64,000 nt of DNA from Bacillus sp. MM2020_4 (GCF_011250555.1 NZ_JAANMZ010000004.1:62001-126000); one strand, 5' to 3'. Numbered from the stretch's first letter, positions 46,770 through 56,785 are shown. Notes: generated by a model from the sequence alone, not told the origin. Numbers and translations: made by a program.

Positions 46770-48192
46770 AAGCGGTAAGAGCTTCTTTTTGTTCGATTCT
46801 TTTACGCCTTTTCCTTAGCGGTCCGTAAAACAGAATGCCGCTAGCGAGCAGGATAATGCCATACGTAAATGTTTTAATATCCGCAGTTCCAGCAATTATC
46901 ACCCAAACTGAATAAATCGTGGAAAGTAATGCCACCACACCATCTATGATCCGTGAACGAACATCTTGATATGTTTCACCAGTTATAACCAATTTAAGCT
47001 GGTAAATAGATGAAATAAAGTAAGGCACTAAATAAGCCAGCGTAGCAATCAGAATAATAAAATCAAATGCACCGGAAATCGACTTTGAAACCGTTGAAAA
47101 AATGAACAACTGGCCAATTCCACTTGTCAGAAGAAGCGAAAACGATGGCAGGCCCTTCTTATTTTCTTTTAAGAAAACCGGGAGAAATACTCCCTGTTTT
47201 GCAGCTTGATACGGCACTTCCGCACTTAGCATGACCCAGCCGATCGTTGAGCCAAAAAGACTGATTAAGCCGATTGCCGCCAACACCTTGCCGCTAAGTG
47301 GTCCTAAAACAGATTGAATTGCATCTATCATTGGTTTGTCAGAGTGGATAAGCGTATTTTGATCTAACATCCCCATCACAAGGGTGCTGATCCCCATATA
47401 GATGGCAAGGGCTATAAATAAACCAAGGATTGTTGCTCTTTTAACATCATTTTGTTTCTTTGCACGGCCGGCAAACACAACCGCGGTCTCGATACCAATA
47501 AATGCCCATAATGTGTTCACCGCAGCATTATTCACTTGCGACATCATCCCGAGGGCATGTCCTGCCTCATCTGCCCTGACGGCTACGAACGGGAGGATAT
47601 TGCTTTTTTCAAACGCGAACAAACCGATGAGGATAAATAAGAAAAAGCCGATAACTTTTGCCGCTGTCGCCACAAAATTTAATTTGCCGGCACCTTCCAT
47701 CCCGCGCATAATGATCAAGTGAATCCCCCATAACATCAGCGAACAAACAATAAACGTTAGTCCATTGCCGACCATAAGGGTGAAACCGCCGATGGTAAAC
47801 CACGGAGTCTTACTTGTTAGAACCGGAAAGAACGTGGATAAGTAGCTTGCGAAGGTGGTAATGACGGCCACAATCCCGGCCACATTTCCAATCCAGTATC
47901 CCCAAGAAGACATAAACCCTGATAGGATGGATGCCTGTGAACCTGATTTAAAAAGTTCTTTCGCATAAATCTGCGGACCGCCGGTTAAGCCTGGTTTACG
48001 CTTCGCTAAATTACCAAACACAAGGGCAATCATTAAAACACCTATGCCGGTCAACAGCCAAGCCATAATCACCCCTGCCGGACTAGCTGCCTCTGATAAT
48101 GACCTGGGCAGCATAAAAATTCCTGAACCAACCATATTGCCAACGACGAGTGCCGTTAATATCCAAAATCCTAATTGATTTGTTTTCCCCAT
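46768..48192 (-). CDS. APC-family amino acid antiporter, arginine/ornithine type
   Basis: A 474-residue transporter with about twelve membrane segments. The N-terminal motif VVGNMVGSGIFMLPRSLSE and GKLNFVATAAKVIGF are typical of the basic amino acid/polyamine antiporter group (ArcD, YvsH, AdiC). Exchange of arginine for ornithine is likely but lysine/cadaverine or others are possible. It is monocistronic and 10 kb from the arc cluster, which has its own ArcD. Confidence 0.8.
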   Translation of the reverse strand: MGKTNQLGFWILTALVVGNMVGSGIFMLPRSLSEAASPAGVIMAWLLTGIGVLMIALVFGNLAKRKPGLTGGPQIYAKELFKSGSQASILSGFMSSWGYWIGNVAGIVAVITTFASYLSTFFPVLTSKTPWFTIGGFTLMVGNGLTFIVCSLMLWGIHLIIMRGMEGAGKLNFVATAAKVIGFFLFILIGLFAFEKSNILPFVAVRADEAGHALGMMSQVNNAAVNTLWAFIGIETAVVFAGRAKKQNDVKRATILGLFIALAIYMGISTLVMGMLDQNTLIHSDKPMIDAIQSVLGPLSGKVLAAIGLISLFGSTIGWVMLSAEVPYQAAKQGVFLPVFLKENKKGLPSFSLLLTSGIGQLFIFSTVSKSISGAFDFIILIATLAYLVPYFISSIYQLKLVITGETYQDVRSRIIDGVVALLSTIYSVWVIIAGTADIKTFTYGIILLASGILFYGPLRKRRKRIEQKEALTA

Positions 48193-48379
48193 TGTGAGAA
48201 CCCCTCTCGCTGCAACTCTCTCTTTTTATGATTTCCATATACTCATGATGTAACTAGGATACGCCTGGAGCAATTCTTTGTCAATGGAAAATTTTATCGT
48301 GATAAAGTATTAGAGAACTAAAATATATGAACAAAAAATAATTAGTAACCTCAAACGGTTACCTAGCAATTGAAACGTA

Positions 48380-48416
48380 AAAAAGAAGAGATTACCCTTT
48401 TTCAAAGGTAATCTCC
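48380..48416 (-). terminator. Intrinsic terminator after nadE
   Basis: GAGATTACC and GGTAATCTC pair around a loop of ten, followed by TTCTTTTTTAC on the minus strand. Confidence 0.8.
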
Positions 48417-48430
48417 CATTGTACTCTATT

Positions 48431-49252
48431 TTATTTCCACCATTCATCAAACAAACTGGCGGGCATATTCCGCTTATGTTCCGTTAGGAGATAGCGTTTT
48501 TCAACCTTTTCCGCCACTTCTTTGGAAACAGGTTTACCTTCGAGATAATCATCAAGTTCATCATAGGTGATCCCCAATTCAGTTTCATCCGCTTGCCCCG
48601 GTTTCTGATCAAGCAAGTCCGCGGTCGGAACCTTTAAATATAAACGTTCATCTGCTCCCAGCTCTTTCAGCAATGCTTTGCCCTGCCGTTTCGTTAAGCC
48701 TGTCAATGGCAGGACATCTGCGCCGCCATCGCCATACTTCGTATAGAAGCCGGTAACCGCCTCCGCCGCATGGTCTGTCCCGATTACAAGCAGTCCTTCC
48801 ATACCGCCAATCGCATATTGAGCAATCATTCTCATCCTTGCCTTGACATTGCCTTTATGATAATCGCTTAATGGGCTCCCCTCATAACTCTGGTCATATT
48901 CTCTTTGCACCTCATTGACTGCTGCTTTAATATTAAAGCTTGTTTCACGGTCAGCGCGAATAAAAGCTAGCGACAGTTTCGCATCTTCCTCATCTTGTTG
49001 AACGCCGTAGGGAAGCCGGACCGCAATAAACAAGGCTTCCGTTCCTGCCTTCCGTAATTCCTCCACAGCCATTTGTGCTAGACGGCCCGCAAGTGTCGAG
49101 TCCTGTCCGCCACTGATACCTAATACATAGCCTTTTGCCTTCGTTTTTAACAGATAATTTTTTAAAAAGTCAATTCGCATTCGAATTTCTTCTTGCGGCT
49201 GAATAGTTGATTTGACATGTAAATCTTTCATAATCTGTGCTTGTAAGCTCAT
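48431..49252 (-). CDS. nadE: Ammonia-dependent NAD+ synthetase
   Basis: NadE, 273 residues, the length of the ammonia-only B. subtilis enzyme; it amidates nicotinate adenine dinucleotide to NAD+. The ATP-PPi loop SGGQDS is at residues 47-52; [26 protein letters not shown] and [17 protein letters not shown] are the substrate loops. No glutaminase domain is present. Monocistronic. Confidence 0.96.
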   Translation of the reverse strand: MSLQAQIMKDLHVKSTIQPQEEIRMRIDFLKNYLLKTKAKGYVLGISGGQDSTLAGRLAQMAVEELRKAGTEALFIAVRLPYGVQQDEEDAKLSLAFIRADRETSFNIKAAVNEVQREYDQSYEGSPLSDYHKGNVKARMRMIAQYAIGGMEGLLVIGTDHAAEAVTGFYTKYGDGGADVLPLTGLTKRQGKALLKELGADERLYLKVPTADLLDQKPGQADETELGITYDELDDYLEGKPVSKEVAEKVEKRYLLTEHKRNMPASLFDEWWK

Positions 49253-49373
49253 TAATTGATCCCCCTACCACTTATTGATATAAATGTAATGTACCACAAA
49301 AGCCTCTATTTCACTAAATCAAACAAATACATATGGGTAAACTAAAAACAGTTAACTGTAGGAGGAATTCATA

Positions 49374-49886
49374 GTGGAAGCAAAAACATGTAATGAATCA
49401 AGAGTTGTGAGAACGAGCAGGATTTTTCCAAATGATGTAAATAACCATAATACTTTGTTTGGCGGGAAGTTAATTAGCGATATTGATATGATTGCCTCTA
49501 TTTCGGCAGTAAGGCATTCTAGGGCGGAATGTGTAACAGCCTCGATTGATTCTGTCGATTTCTTGAGCCCAATCACACCAAAGGACTCTGTTTGCATTGA
49601 AACCTTTGTTACATCGACGGGTAATTCCTCCATGGAGATTTTCGTCAAAGTTATTGCAGAAAATCTCATTTCCGGTGATCGAAAAATTGCCGCTACTGCC
49701 TTTTTAACCTTTGTCGCGTTAGATGATAATGGAAAGCCAACAAAGGTTCCTGGCATCATCCCTGAAACCGACGAAGAGAAAAAGCTTCATGAAACCGGTA
49801 AGGAACGAGCGGAAAAGCGGAAAGAACATCGAAAGAGCAGCAAGGAGCTTGCTGAGGTATTTACCACCCATAAACCATGGGAATAA
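49374..49886 (+). CDS. Acyl-CoA thioesterase (hotdog fold), YkhA-like
   Basis: A 170-residue cytoplasmic acyl-CoA hydrolase. The core FPNDVNNHNTLFGGKLISDIDMIASISA contains the conserved Asn...GG...Asp pattern of hotdog thioesterases, and the C-terminus is a charged tail. It starts with GTG at 49374, preceded by GGAGGA at the right distance. Divergent from nadE and single. Confidence 0.88.
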   Translation: MEAKTCNESRVVRTSRIFPNDVNNHNTLFGGKLISDIDMIASISAVRHSRAECVTASIDSVDFLSPITPKDSVCIETFVTSTGNSSMEIFVKVIAENLISGDRKIAATAFLTFVALDDNGKPTKVPGIIPETDEEKKLHETGKERAEKRKEHRKSSKELAEVFTTHKPWE

Positions 49887-49936
49887 GAAAAGCGGAAGGA
49901 AGGCGCCTGGAGCTGGACAATTCTCAATGCCGAACT
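49885..49936 (+). repeat. Short, internally deleted copy of the dispersed repeat
   Basis: AAGAAAAGCGGAAGGAAGGCGCC joins directly to TGGAGCTGGACAATTCTCA, i.e. the two ends of the 165-bp element. It begins at the thioesterase stop codon. Confidence 0.75.
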
Positions 49937-49965
49937 TTACTTTTTCTTATATTTGAAGACAGGAA

Positions 49966-49991
49966 AGGTTCGCACATATTAGTGCGAACCT
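49966..49991. terminator. Bidirectional terminator
   Basis: AGGTTCGCAC and GTGCGAACCT pair perfectly around six bases between the convergent thioesterase and DUF3231 genes; the right arm reaches the DUF3231 stop codon. Confidence 0.7.
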
Positions 49992-50991
49992 ATTTCAAAC
50001 GCTGAAGATCTCTTCTACTAGGTGCATGGGGCGGTTCTTGCGCCCAACCACGGTCAACTAAAATATCAAAACCCTTTGCCGAGTAAACCAAAATATCTAC
50101 AATATACTTCTGATAATAAGCGGTAAGGTCCGTTCTCATGGACAAAGATAATGCATGTCCAATCAACGTAATATCAATCGCGTTTAACGAATGAAACAGT
50201 GTGACCACTAGCCTATCAGAAAAGGGTGAAACCGTTGAATCCGTCACTTCCATATTGGTCGAAATATTACCAAGCAGTTCTTCCTTCATGAATATATCAT
50301 TAAACGTTTTAATTTGTTTTTCCGAAATCTTTTTACCCTCTTCAATATATGAATGAATCTCCTTGTCTTTTACCACCTGAAGCAAACCCATACATAATAA
50401 AATCGAAAAGTAATTCCGTTTCGTATTAAAGAAAATTTCGGTAATCTCAGCGACATTTAATGGTCGCTTTTTCCCAAAACCACTTAAATAAGAAAGTTTT
50501 TCTACGTATTCCACTTCTTTAGGATAAGGAATCATCGGCGGGCGATCATAGATTCCCTTTGAAAGCATTACGGTTGTGGACTCCTTATATAACAGCGAAA
50601 ATTCCTGAGTCATTTTTACAAATAATTCCTGAATATCTTTTCGTACAATACTTGCGGTAATAAATCCCGCGCTAATCATACTCATACGGGACATCGAATA
50701 AATAAAGCTAAGGCCGAACATATCATAAAATAATGGCGGCACTGTCAAATCCAGATCCTTTTCCGTAAATCCATCAGGGATGGGGATGCCTTCCTCCGTA
50801 AAAATAGTGGTAATTTGCTTTACATGACCATCGGAAATCTCAAAGGCATGCCGCAAGATCTTTTTTACCTCTTCATCTTGATTGTGGTGGAGAAAATAGG
50901 TAATTAAACAAACAGCCATATTTTCCTGCAGATAGGTTGTCCATAAACCACCAATTTCTGCACTAGATAGTCTACTATTATGTACTGCCAC
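49990..50991 (-). CDS. DUF3231 family protein (tandem helical repeats)
   Basis: A 333-residue DUF3231 protein. Two related halves of about 160 residues each start with SSAEIGGLWTTYLQENMAVCLITYFLHH and LNVAEITEIFFNTKRNYFSILLCMGLLQV, both followed by a long helix (ILRHAFEISDGHVKQITTIFTEEGIPIPDG; EEGKKISEKQIKTFNDIF). This looks like a duplicated four-helix, ferritin-like bundle. Common in Bacillaceae, function unknown; no signal peptide. Confidence 0.8.
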   Translation of the reverse strand: MAVHNSRLSSAEIGGLWTTYLQENMAVCLITYFLHHNQDEEVKKILRHAFEISDGHVKQITTIFTEEGIPIPDGFTEKDLDLTVPPLFYDMFGLSFIYSMSRMSMISAGFITASIVRKDIQELFVKMTQEFSLLYKESTTVMLSKGIYDRPPMIPYPKEVEYVEKLSYLSGFGKKRPLNVAEITEIFFNTKRNYFSILLCMGLLQVVKDKEIHSYIEEGKKISEKQIKTFNDIFMKEELLGNISTNMEVTDSTVSPFSDRLVVTLFHSLNAIDITLIGHALSLSMRTDLTAYYQKYIVDILVYSAKGFDILVDRGWAQEPPHAPSRRDLQRLK

Positions 50992-51067
50992 GAAAAAATC
51001 CTCCTACTAAAAACACTTTAGGGATAGATTACCTTGCAATGGAACAAATTATTCAAATTCCTTCCAT

Positions 51068-52042
51068 CTATTCTGCCGGCGATTCACCGCGGCTTTTCCA
51101 CGTCATCACACCATCTTCTTCATCAATTTCAATCGTGACATCAACAACCCCTTTTTCCGCCATGATTTTTTCTTCCAGACGATCTTTAATATCATCGGCC
51201 GCAGCGACTGTTAGATTTGGGTCGATCTCAATTTCCAATTCTACGTGCAGGTCTTCCCCTTCTTTAATAACGGTGATGTCTTGAATATCCTTAACATCAG
51301 GATCTGCCATCACCATCGTCCCAATTATATTTTCCATCTCCTCATCGGCCTGACCAATCACTCCGGCAGCATTGTCTAAAAAGACCTTTCCTACTACAAA
51401 GAACATCATTCCGCCAATCAACATCGAGGCAATCCCCTCTAATTGATGAATGTTTGTAAAGTGAGCAATCACGACAGCAAGGATTGCTAATAACCCACCC
51501 GCGGAAGCCACAAGATCTTCCATAAACACAAGCTTTGTCGCCGGCTTCGCTCTACCCAAATTTGCAAAGCTTTTTGTAAACACACTCAGACCACTAGCTT
51601 TGACATCAATTTCATGTAAAATTTCTTTCATTGCCTTAAACAAGACAACCGTTTCAAGTATCGTTGACACAGCTAGAACAAGAATATTAATTAAAAACCC
51701 GCCAGACTTTGTCGGATGGATGGTATGATGCCAGCCTTCTTTTATCGTTTCAAAAGCCATAATGCCGACAATCAATACCGCCCCTAAAAGGACTAAATTA
51801 ACCAAGCGACCAAATCCATTGGGAAATTTCTCCGTTGGTGCCTTTTTACTTAAAGCGGAGCCGATAAACACAAAAAACTGATTCGCCGCATCCCCGAGAC
51901 TATGCATCGTTTCGGCAAACATCGCAACGTTGCCTGTAAACAAAAAGGCTACACCTTTAATGATCGAAATAATTGTATTAATAATGGCGGCAAGCATAGC
52001 CGATTTATTTCCTCGTTTCAAAAGCTGTATTAATTCTCCCAC
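51068..52042 (-). CDS. Cation diffusion facilitator family transporter
   Basis: A 324-residue CDF protein with six membrane segments. The first metal site region is GNVAMFAETMHSLGDAANQFFVF; the second, VFMEDLVASAGGLLA, has Glu-Asp instead of the usual His-x3-Asp, placing it in a divergent group (YdbO-like). The C-terminal cytoplasmic domain (KDIQDITVIKEGEDLHVELEIEI) is typical. It likely exports a divalent metal; which one is not clear. Confidence 0.85.
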   Translation of the reverse strand: MGELIQLLKRGNKSAMLAAIINTIISIIKGVAFLFTGNVAMFAETMHSLGDAANQFFVFIGSALSKKAPTEKFPNGFGRLVNLVLLGAVLIVGIMAFETIKEGWHHTIHPTKSGGFLINILVLAVSTILETVVLFKAMKEILHEIDVKASGLSVFTKSFANLGRAKPATKLVFMEDLVASAGGLLAILAVVIAHFTNIHQLEGIASMLIGGMMFFVVGKVFLDNAAGVIGQADEEMENIIGTMVMADPDVKDIQDITVIKEGEDLHVELEIEIDPNLTVAAADDIKDRLEEKIMAEKGVVDVTIEIDEEDGVMTWKSRGESPAE

Positions 52043-52201
52043 CTGAATCCTCTTTTCCTTTTTGAAATTTGTTAAAGTTACTATTTTCTAAAATACCATA
52101 TTTCATTAAAAATTACTTTTTTTAGGGATACCATTATGAGATTTTTTCTAACAGCCTATAATGAATGTTAAAATTAGGATAATTGATGAGGAGGAATTAA
52201 A

Positions 52202-52909
52202 ATGACGGTAGAGGAAATCATGTGGAAGCTGGCAGAGTTGGGGTCGGAACAAACCAAGAAGACATTTATCAACCATGGTGCACATGGATCATTATTCGGA
52301 GTGAAAGTAGGCGATGTAAAAAAGCTGGTAAAGTACGTGAAAAAGGATCAAGATTTAGCATTAGCACTATACAATACCGGTAATTCCGACGCCATGTATT
52401 TAGCTGGATTATCCGTCAACCCAAAATTAATGACGAAAGAAACGCTGCAGGATTGGGTCAGTCATGCCGACTGGTATATGCTTGCTGAATATACAGTGGC
52501 CTGGGTTGCGGCAGAAAGTCCGTTTGCACTCGAACTGGCTCGAGATTGGATGAAATCGGATATCGAAATGACGGCAGTAGCTGGGTGGAGTACATATGCA
52601 AACTACTTATCGATTACACCTGATGAAAAATTAGATCTTGAAGAAATTCGTACTCTTTTGCATCAGGTGGAAACGACGATTCATGGAGAAAAAAACCGGG
52701 TCCGCTATGTAATGAACGGCTTTGTCATTAGTGTCGGCGGCTATGTTACGGCTTTGCATCAGGAAGCAACCAGGGTAGGAGAAAAGATCGGCAAGGTGCA
52801 TGTAGACGTTGGAAAAACCGCTTGTAAGGTGCCTTTAGCAACGGAATATATTAAAAAGATGGAGCTTCGGGATAAGATTGGGGTAAAGAAGAAAACATGT
52901 ATCTGTTGA
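52202..52909 (+). CDS. DNA alkylation repair (AlkD-like) HEAT-repeat protein
   Basis: A 235-residue protein of the AlkD-like family, all-helical HEAT repeats (FGVKVGDVKKLVKYVKKDQDLALALYNTGNSDAMYLAGL; WVSHADWYMLAEYTVAW). AlkD enzymes remove alkylated purines, but this shorter branch may not, and I cannot see the full catalytic set. The C-terminus ends KKKTCIC. Ribosome site GAGGAG. Single gene. Confidence 0.75.
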   Translation: MTVEEIMWKLAELGSEQTKKTFINHGAHGSLFGVKVGDVKKLVKYVKKDQDLALALYNTGNSDAMYLAGLSVNPKLMTKETLQDWVSHADWYMLAEYTVAWVAAESPFALELARDWMKSDIEMTAVAGWSTYANYLSITPDEKLDLEEIRTLLHQVETTIHGEKNRVRYVMNGFVISVGGYVTALHQEATRVGEKIGKVHVDVGKTACKVPLATEYIKKMELRDKIGVKKKTCIC

Positions 52910-52943
52910 AGTTACATGTAAAGAATAAAGTAGCAAAACTCAG

Positions 52944-52977
52944 AATCAGACCGCTGCCAGTGTGCAGCAGTCTGATT
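52944..52977. terminator. Bidirectional terminator
   Basis: AATCAGAC, mismatch, GCTGC pairs with GCAGC, mismatch, GTCTGATT, between convergent genes. Confidence 0.65.
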
Positions 52978-52979
52978 CA

Positions 52980-53213
52980 TTATACGTTTCTTAGAACCAA
53001 ATATAACCGATTATTTCGTTCATCCTGTTCCACTAATGAGGCCAAATCATATTTTTTCAAGAGATGAAATACCTCATTTAAAAGGTTTTGAGTATGCTCT
53101 TTGGTAAAAAACTGATCGAATAAGGGTTTCATTTCCTCCGGTAAAAAGTCTGCTTGGGAATCATATTTACTTTTTACATCTTCATGGGTGTGATCTAATT
53201 TGCATTCGCTCAT
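52980..53213 (-). CDS. Small conserved hypothetical protein (77 residues)
   Basis: I do not recognise this family. A soluble 77-residue protein, acidic N-terminal half with His/Asp (CKLDHTHEDVKSKYDSQ), then a helical part (LPEEMKPLFDQFFTKEHTQNLLNEVFHLLKKYDLAS). It has a good ribosome site (AGGAGGA) and its own terminators on both sides, so translation is credible. Confidence 0.6.
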   Translation of the reverse strand: MSECKLDHTHEDVKSKYDSQADFLPEEMKPLFDQFFTKEHTQNLLNEVFHLLKKYDLASLVEQDERNNRLYLVLRNV

Positions 53214-53293
53214 CTAAAAATCCTCCTAATCAAAGAATACACTTAGCATAGCAGAAATGGGCCAACAAAAAAAAGCCCAGTAATCAGGCTTAT

Positions 53294-54304
53294 TTACTTA
53301 ACCTTTTTAGTCTCCGTTACTTCTAGAACATCCAAAAGGAAAACAAATACAGGAATTCCAATAATCAACCCCCACACCCCAAAGAAATGCTCCGAGAAGA
53401 TCAAGACTATAAATGTATAAAAAACAGGAAGATTTGTTTTTGAACTCATTAAATTTGGATTTAAAATATAGGCTTCAATACCATGAATAATCGCAATCGC
53501 AATTCCGACATAGAGAACCTTGATCATGCCGCCAATACTATAGGCGATAATCACAAGCGGAATTAACGAAATGATCACACCAGCAACCGGAATTAAGCCC
53601 AAAACAAAAATCATTATCGATAAACCGCCAAGCTGCGGGAAATCCAAGATCCACAAGAAAATCGTAGTAAGAACACAATTTACTAAGGCAATGATTAATT
53701 GCGCTTCAATTACTTTACCAAACGTTCCAACGAATTTATGAGCAAAGAACTCAATTTCTACGTAAATAGATGAGATTTTACTCGTTCTAAATTTCTTCGT
53801 AAATGCAATTAAGCGTGGCTTCTCTAATAAACAAAATAGGCTCAGCAACAGCGCCAATAAAACTTGTAACGTGATTTTACTTATATCAGTAAAATATTTA
53901 ATTAAAAAGGTAAAGCCTTGCTCAAGGTAATTGGAAATTTTGTTTTCCTCAATCTGGCTCACGAGGTAATTCAAAATTTCATTATTATGATTTGAGGTGT
54001 AAAAAGTCGTTAACTGTTTGATTAACGCAGTAATTTCACCTGCAATCATCGGTAAATACATCACTAAACCGTATGAAAACAAACCGACTATACAGGCATA
54101 GGAAACCACCACAATCAACCTGCGATTAAGCGGGACCTTTTTTTCAATAAATTGGACCAAGCGATCCATTAAAAACGTAAAAATAAACGTGAGTAAAATC
54201 AAATTAATCATCGATCGCATCGAATATAAAATGATCGCAATGAACACAAAAATGGCTATTCTTTTAAATCCGCTGCTTTGCAAAAGTTTATTTATCATAG
54301 GCAA
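53294..54304 (-). CDS. AI-2E family transporter (PerM-like)
   Basis: A 336-residue membrane protein of the AI-2E/PerM family, with about seven to eight segments and the C-terminal block GLIPVAGVIISLIPLVIIAYSIGG...NPNLMSSKTNLPVFYTFIVLIFSEHFFGVWGLIIGIPVFVFLLD. Members carry out ion or signal-molecule export; the real substrate is unknown. Start either TTG 54304 (GGGG eight bases upstream) or ATG 54298. Confidence 0.85.
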   Translation of the reverse strand: MPMINKLLQSSGFKRIAIFVFIAIILYSMRSMINLILLTFIFTFLMDRLVQFIEKKVPLNRRLIVVVSYACIVGLFSYGLVMYLPMIAGEITALIKQLTTFYTSNHNNEILNYLVSQIEENKISNYLEQGFTFLIKYFTDISKITLQVLLALLLSLFCLLEKPRLIAFTKKFRTSKISSIYVEIEFFAHKFVGTFGKVIEAQLIIALVNCVLTTIFLWILDFPQLGGLSIMIFVLGLIPVAGVIISLIPLVIIAYSIGGMIKVLYVGIAIAIIHGIEAYILNPNLMSSKTNLPVFYTFIVLIFSEHFFGVWGLIIGIPVFVFLLDVLEVTETKKVK

Positions 54305-54383
54305 TTATCGAACCCCATTATGTTTACTAGTAAATACATGTTTATTATATCAAATTATAAGGTAATCTGTCCTTTTTAACTTG

Positions 54384-55394
54384 CTATCTTGCATTAAATT
54401 GAACAGGTGTCATCGAATTGTCAATTGCTTTACCTGTAAAGCCCTGTGCACGTAAATAATCTAGCAGCGCTGGCAGATGTGCAAGTGTTTCCGGTCGTTC
54501 ATGTAAAAGAATAACAAGTGGACCATTATGGTCTGCCAATTTAGTTAATTGCTCAATGACACTCGTGACATAACGTCCATCCTTATAATACCAATCCTTA
54601 CTGTCAATATTCCAATCCCACATGAAGTATCCACGGTCCTTAACAGCTTGCCGGTACTCGACTGTCATTTGTGGAACACTGCCATATGGCGTTCTCATAA
54701 TATAAGAATCAATACCGGAAATTTCTTTTAAGGTGTTCCGATTTTGGGTTAATTCCGATATGATCGAATCCACTGATGCATAAAAAGCTTTCTGGTTATG
54801 GGAAACACTGTGGAGACCCACTGTTTCCCCGTTCTGTACCATCAATTTGACCGCATCAGGATATCTGCGAATATTCCCATCTATCATAAAAAATGTCGCT
54901 TTGTATTGATATTTCTCTAGAAGTGCAATGATGTCAGCGGAGAATGGTGCCGGACCATCATCAAAGGTTAAATAAATCGTCTTGTTTTTCCCCTGTGGCG
55001 GCGTATTATTTTGCTCCTGCTGGTCCCCAGTTGTTTCCTTTTCCGTTGTCTGGGGAGTTCCTGTTTCTTGTGTCGCGGGTGGTTCTTTGCTGGTTTCAGG
55101 TGGAATCGTTTCAGGCACTTGTTCTTGCTTATTTCTCCAACTCTCTGCTTGATCCTGCTGTTTTTGCATCCGTTCTTTTTCCAATCTTGAGTCCTTTGTG
55201 TTCATGGCAATTGAACCTGTTGTTGGCCCTTTTGCAGCGGCACGCTTTATATGTTCACTTTTTGAGTGATTGCTAGATTGGCCGATAGCCTTTGCAAAAA
55301 AATAATTGCTCAAAAATACCCCTGTAAATAAGAACCCAATAGCAATAATGACAATGACTGTCCCTCTTGACCATCCGCTCTTTTGTTTCCCCAT
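54384..55394 (-). CDS. Polysaccharide (peptidoglycan) deacetylase
   Basis: A 336-residue NodB-fold deacetylase, anchored by one N-terminal membrane segment (about residues 11-30) and a Gln/Glu/Thr-rich linker (about 50-130). NodB motifs: TFDDGPA, HSVSH (metal ligands), RTPYG, DWNIDSKDW and LLHE. PgdA/YheN-type enzymes deacetylate cell-wall N-acetylglucosamine and give lysozyme resistance. The ATG at 55394 follows GAGGG; codons upstream cover the ribosome site. Confidence 0.9.
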   Translation of the reverse strand: MGKQKSGWSRGTVIVIIAIGFLFTGVFLSNYFFAKAIGQSSNHSKSEHIKRAAAKGPTTGSIAMNTKDSRLEKERMQKQQDQAESWRNKQEQVPETIPPETSKEPPATQETGTPQTTEKETTGDQQEQNNTPPQGKNKTIYLTFDDGPAPFSADIIALLEKYQYKATFFMIDGNIRRYPDAVKLMVQNGETVGLHSVSHNQKAFYASVDSIISELTQNRNTLKEISGIDSYIMRTPYGSVPQMTVEYRQAVKDRGYFMWDWNIDSKDWYYKDGRYVTSVIEQLTKLADHNGPLVILLHERPETLAHLPALLDYLRAQGFTGKAIDNSMTPVQFNAR

Positions 55395-55724
55395 TGCTTC
55401 TCCCTCTTTGTTGTATTTTCCTTCCTCCATTATAGACGAATTTATGGCTAAATTGTTTCAAATCTATTAAAAATATTACAATTCTATTAAAATCAATGGA
55501 TATTACTAGTAAATCCGACAGCATCGTTTGACAAAAATCTATAATTTTCGTGAAGATGTGAGAATTGCAACTTTTTACCAATTCATTATAACAGGAAAAA
55601 CATGAAAAAAGGGGCTAGCGAAAAAAATTAATCAGAAATATCCAAAAGAGGTACAGGCAAATTCTGTAACTTAGTAACATACAAATCATTGAAGCGGATT
55701 TTCCGTATCCCGGAGGTGAGATTT

Positions 55725-55946
55725 GTGTCTGGTGGGCAAAAAGCACTCTTTTACATCTTATCGATTCTTATTCCAATTGTTGGCATCATCTTAGGAATTA
55801 TTTGGATGAATGATCACGATCTTGAAAAGAAAGTGGTCGGTAAAAACTGTTTAATTATTGCCATTGCTGTAACAGTCTTAAGCTGTATTTGTTGGTTTGC
55901 ACTTTCTGCCTTCTCGATTGTCCCCGCAGTTATGACGGGGTATTAG
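55725..55946 (+). CDS. Small two-segment membrane protein
   Basis: A 73-residue protein, GTG start at 55725 with GGAGGTGA just upstream. Two hydrophobic segments (ALFYILSILIPIVGIILGIIW; LIIAIAVTVLSCICWFALSAF) flank a short charged loop NDHDLEKKVVGKN. Resembles small Bacillus membrane proteins annotated as DUF-type; function unknown. The 290 bases upstream hold nothing further that I can support. Confidence 0.65.
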   Translation: MSGGQKALFYILSILIPIVGIILGIIWMNDHDLEKKVVGKNCLIIAIAVTVLSCICWFALSAFSIVPAVMTGY

Positions 55947-55993
55947 CAAAAGCGGAGGGCTTCTTGAGCTGGACATTCCTCAAAGTGAACCTT
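55947..55993 (+). repeat. Short, degenerate copy of the dispersed repeat
   Basis: GCAAAAGCGGAGGGC, then TTGAGCTGGACATTCCTCAAAGT, resembling the ends of the 165-bp element. It starts right at the stop of the small membrane protein gene. Confidence 0.6.
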
Positions 55994-56019
55994 TTCATTT
56001 TCTTTTATTAAAGGCAAGA

Positions 56020-56048
56020 AACCCAATTCAGGTGAATGAATTGGGTTC
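56020..56048 (+). terminator. Possible terminator after the small membrane protein gene
   Basis: AACCCAATTCA and TGAATTGGGTT form an 11-bp stem around six bases; the T-run is poor (TTCATTG), so termination efficiency is doubtful. Confidence 0.45.
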
Positions 56049-56070
56049 ATTGTCATAGGAGTGATTCGTG

Positions 56071-56715
56071 ATGATTCAAGAAGTGCTGCACTTCTTCGGA
56101 AGAGCCATCTGCCACCAATTAGAGGAACGATCACTTCTTGCTTCTGGTGAAACATTATCCGTTTGTGCCCGTGATACCGGTATTTTTATCGGTGTCATTT
56201 CAACACTGGCATATTTACATCTGTTTAAGCGAGGGAAGAAAATGACGATCCCTACTATAAAAACGAGCTTGTTTCTTCTATTATTTATGGTGCCAATGGC
56301 AGTCGACGGCTTTGGGTCTTATGCCCATTTATTTGGGAGTACTAATCTGAGAAGGTTGGTGTCAGGCACCAGCTTTGGATTTGTTTTACCTTATTTTGTT
56401 TATCCGCTGTTGTCCGCTGCTGCCTTGCAAAACAAAAGCCAGCCGGTTGTAACGTGCAGGAAAGATCTACTTTTGCCAATGCTTCTAGGCAGTATCCTAA
56501 GTGTTTTAGTTTATTGGGGGCTGCTCCCCTATTTCGTTATTGATGGCTTGATCATCTTTACCATTATCATGTGGTTCTGCTTATTATCGTCATTTATTTT
56601 TTCATGGATTCAAACTAGCAGCATTGGTCTAAAGTGGGCGCTTTCCATTATTAGTGGAATCGTGTTTCTTTCTTTATTCTCCCTCTTACACGGTTATGCC
56701 ATTTATTACTTGTAA
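56071..56715 (+). CDS. DUF2085 family membrane protein
   Basis: A 214-residue membrane protein with about six segments. The N-terminal cytoplasmic part HFFGRAICHQLEERSLLASGETLSVCARDTGIFIG holds the DUF2085 signature CHQ...R...VCARDTG, with two conserved cysteines and a histidine that might bind metal. Function unknown. ATG 56071 or the adjacent GTG 56068 may be used. Confidence 0.75.
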   Translation: MIQEVLHFFGRAICHQLEERSLLASGETLSVCARDTGIFIGVISTLAYLHLFKRGKKMTIPTIKTSLFLLLFMVPMAVDGFGSYAHLFGSTNLRRLVSGTSFGFVLPYFVYPLLSAAALQNKSQPVVTCRKDLLLPMLLGSILSVLVYWGLLPYFVIDGLIIFTIIMWFCLLSSFIFSWIQTSSIGLKWALSIISGIVFLSLFSLLHGYAIYYL

Positions 56716-56785
56716 GACTCATAGACTAAATTGGGACAGGTTTCCTGTTAGTTTACTTTTTCATCGTTTTTAAATTTGTCATTAT

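Noticed and set aside
55273..55581. 102-residue minus-strand frame upstream of the deacetylase gene
   Set aside because: Most of it overlaps the deacetylase N-terminus in another frame; it shows no protein-like pattern and no ribosome site.
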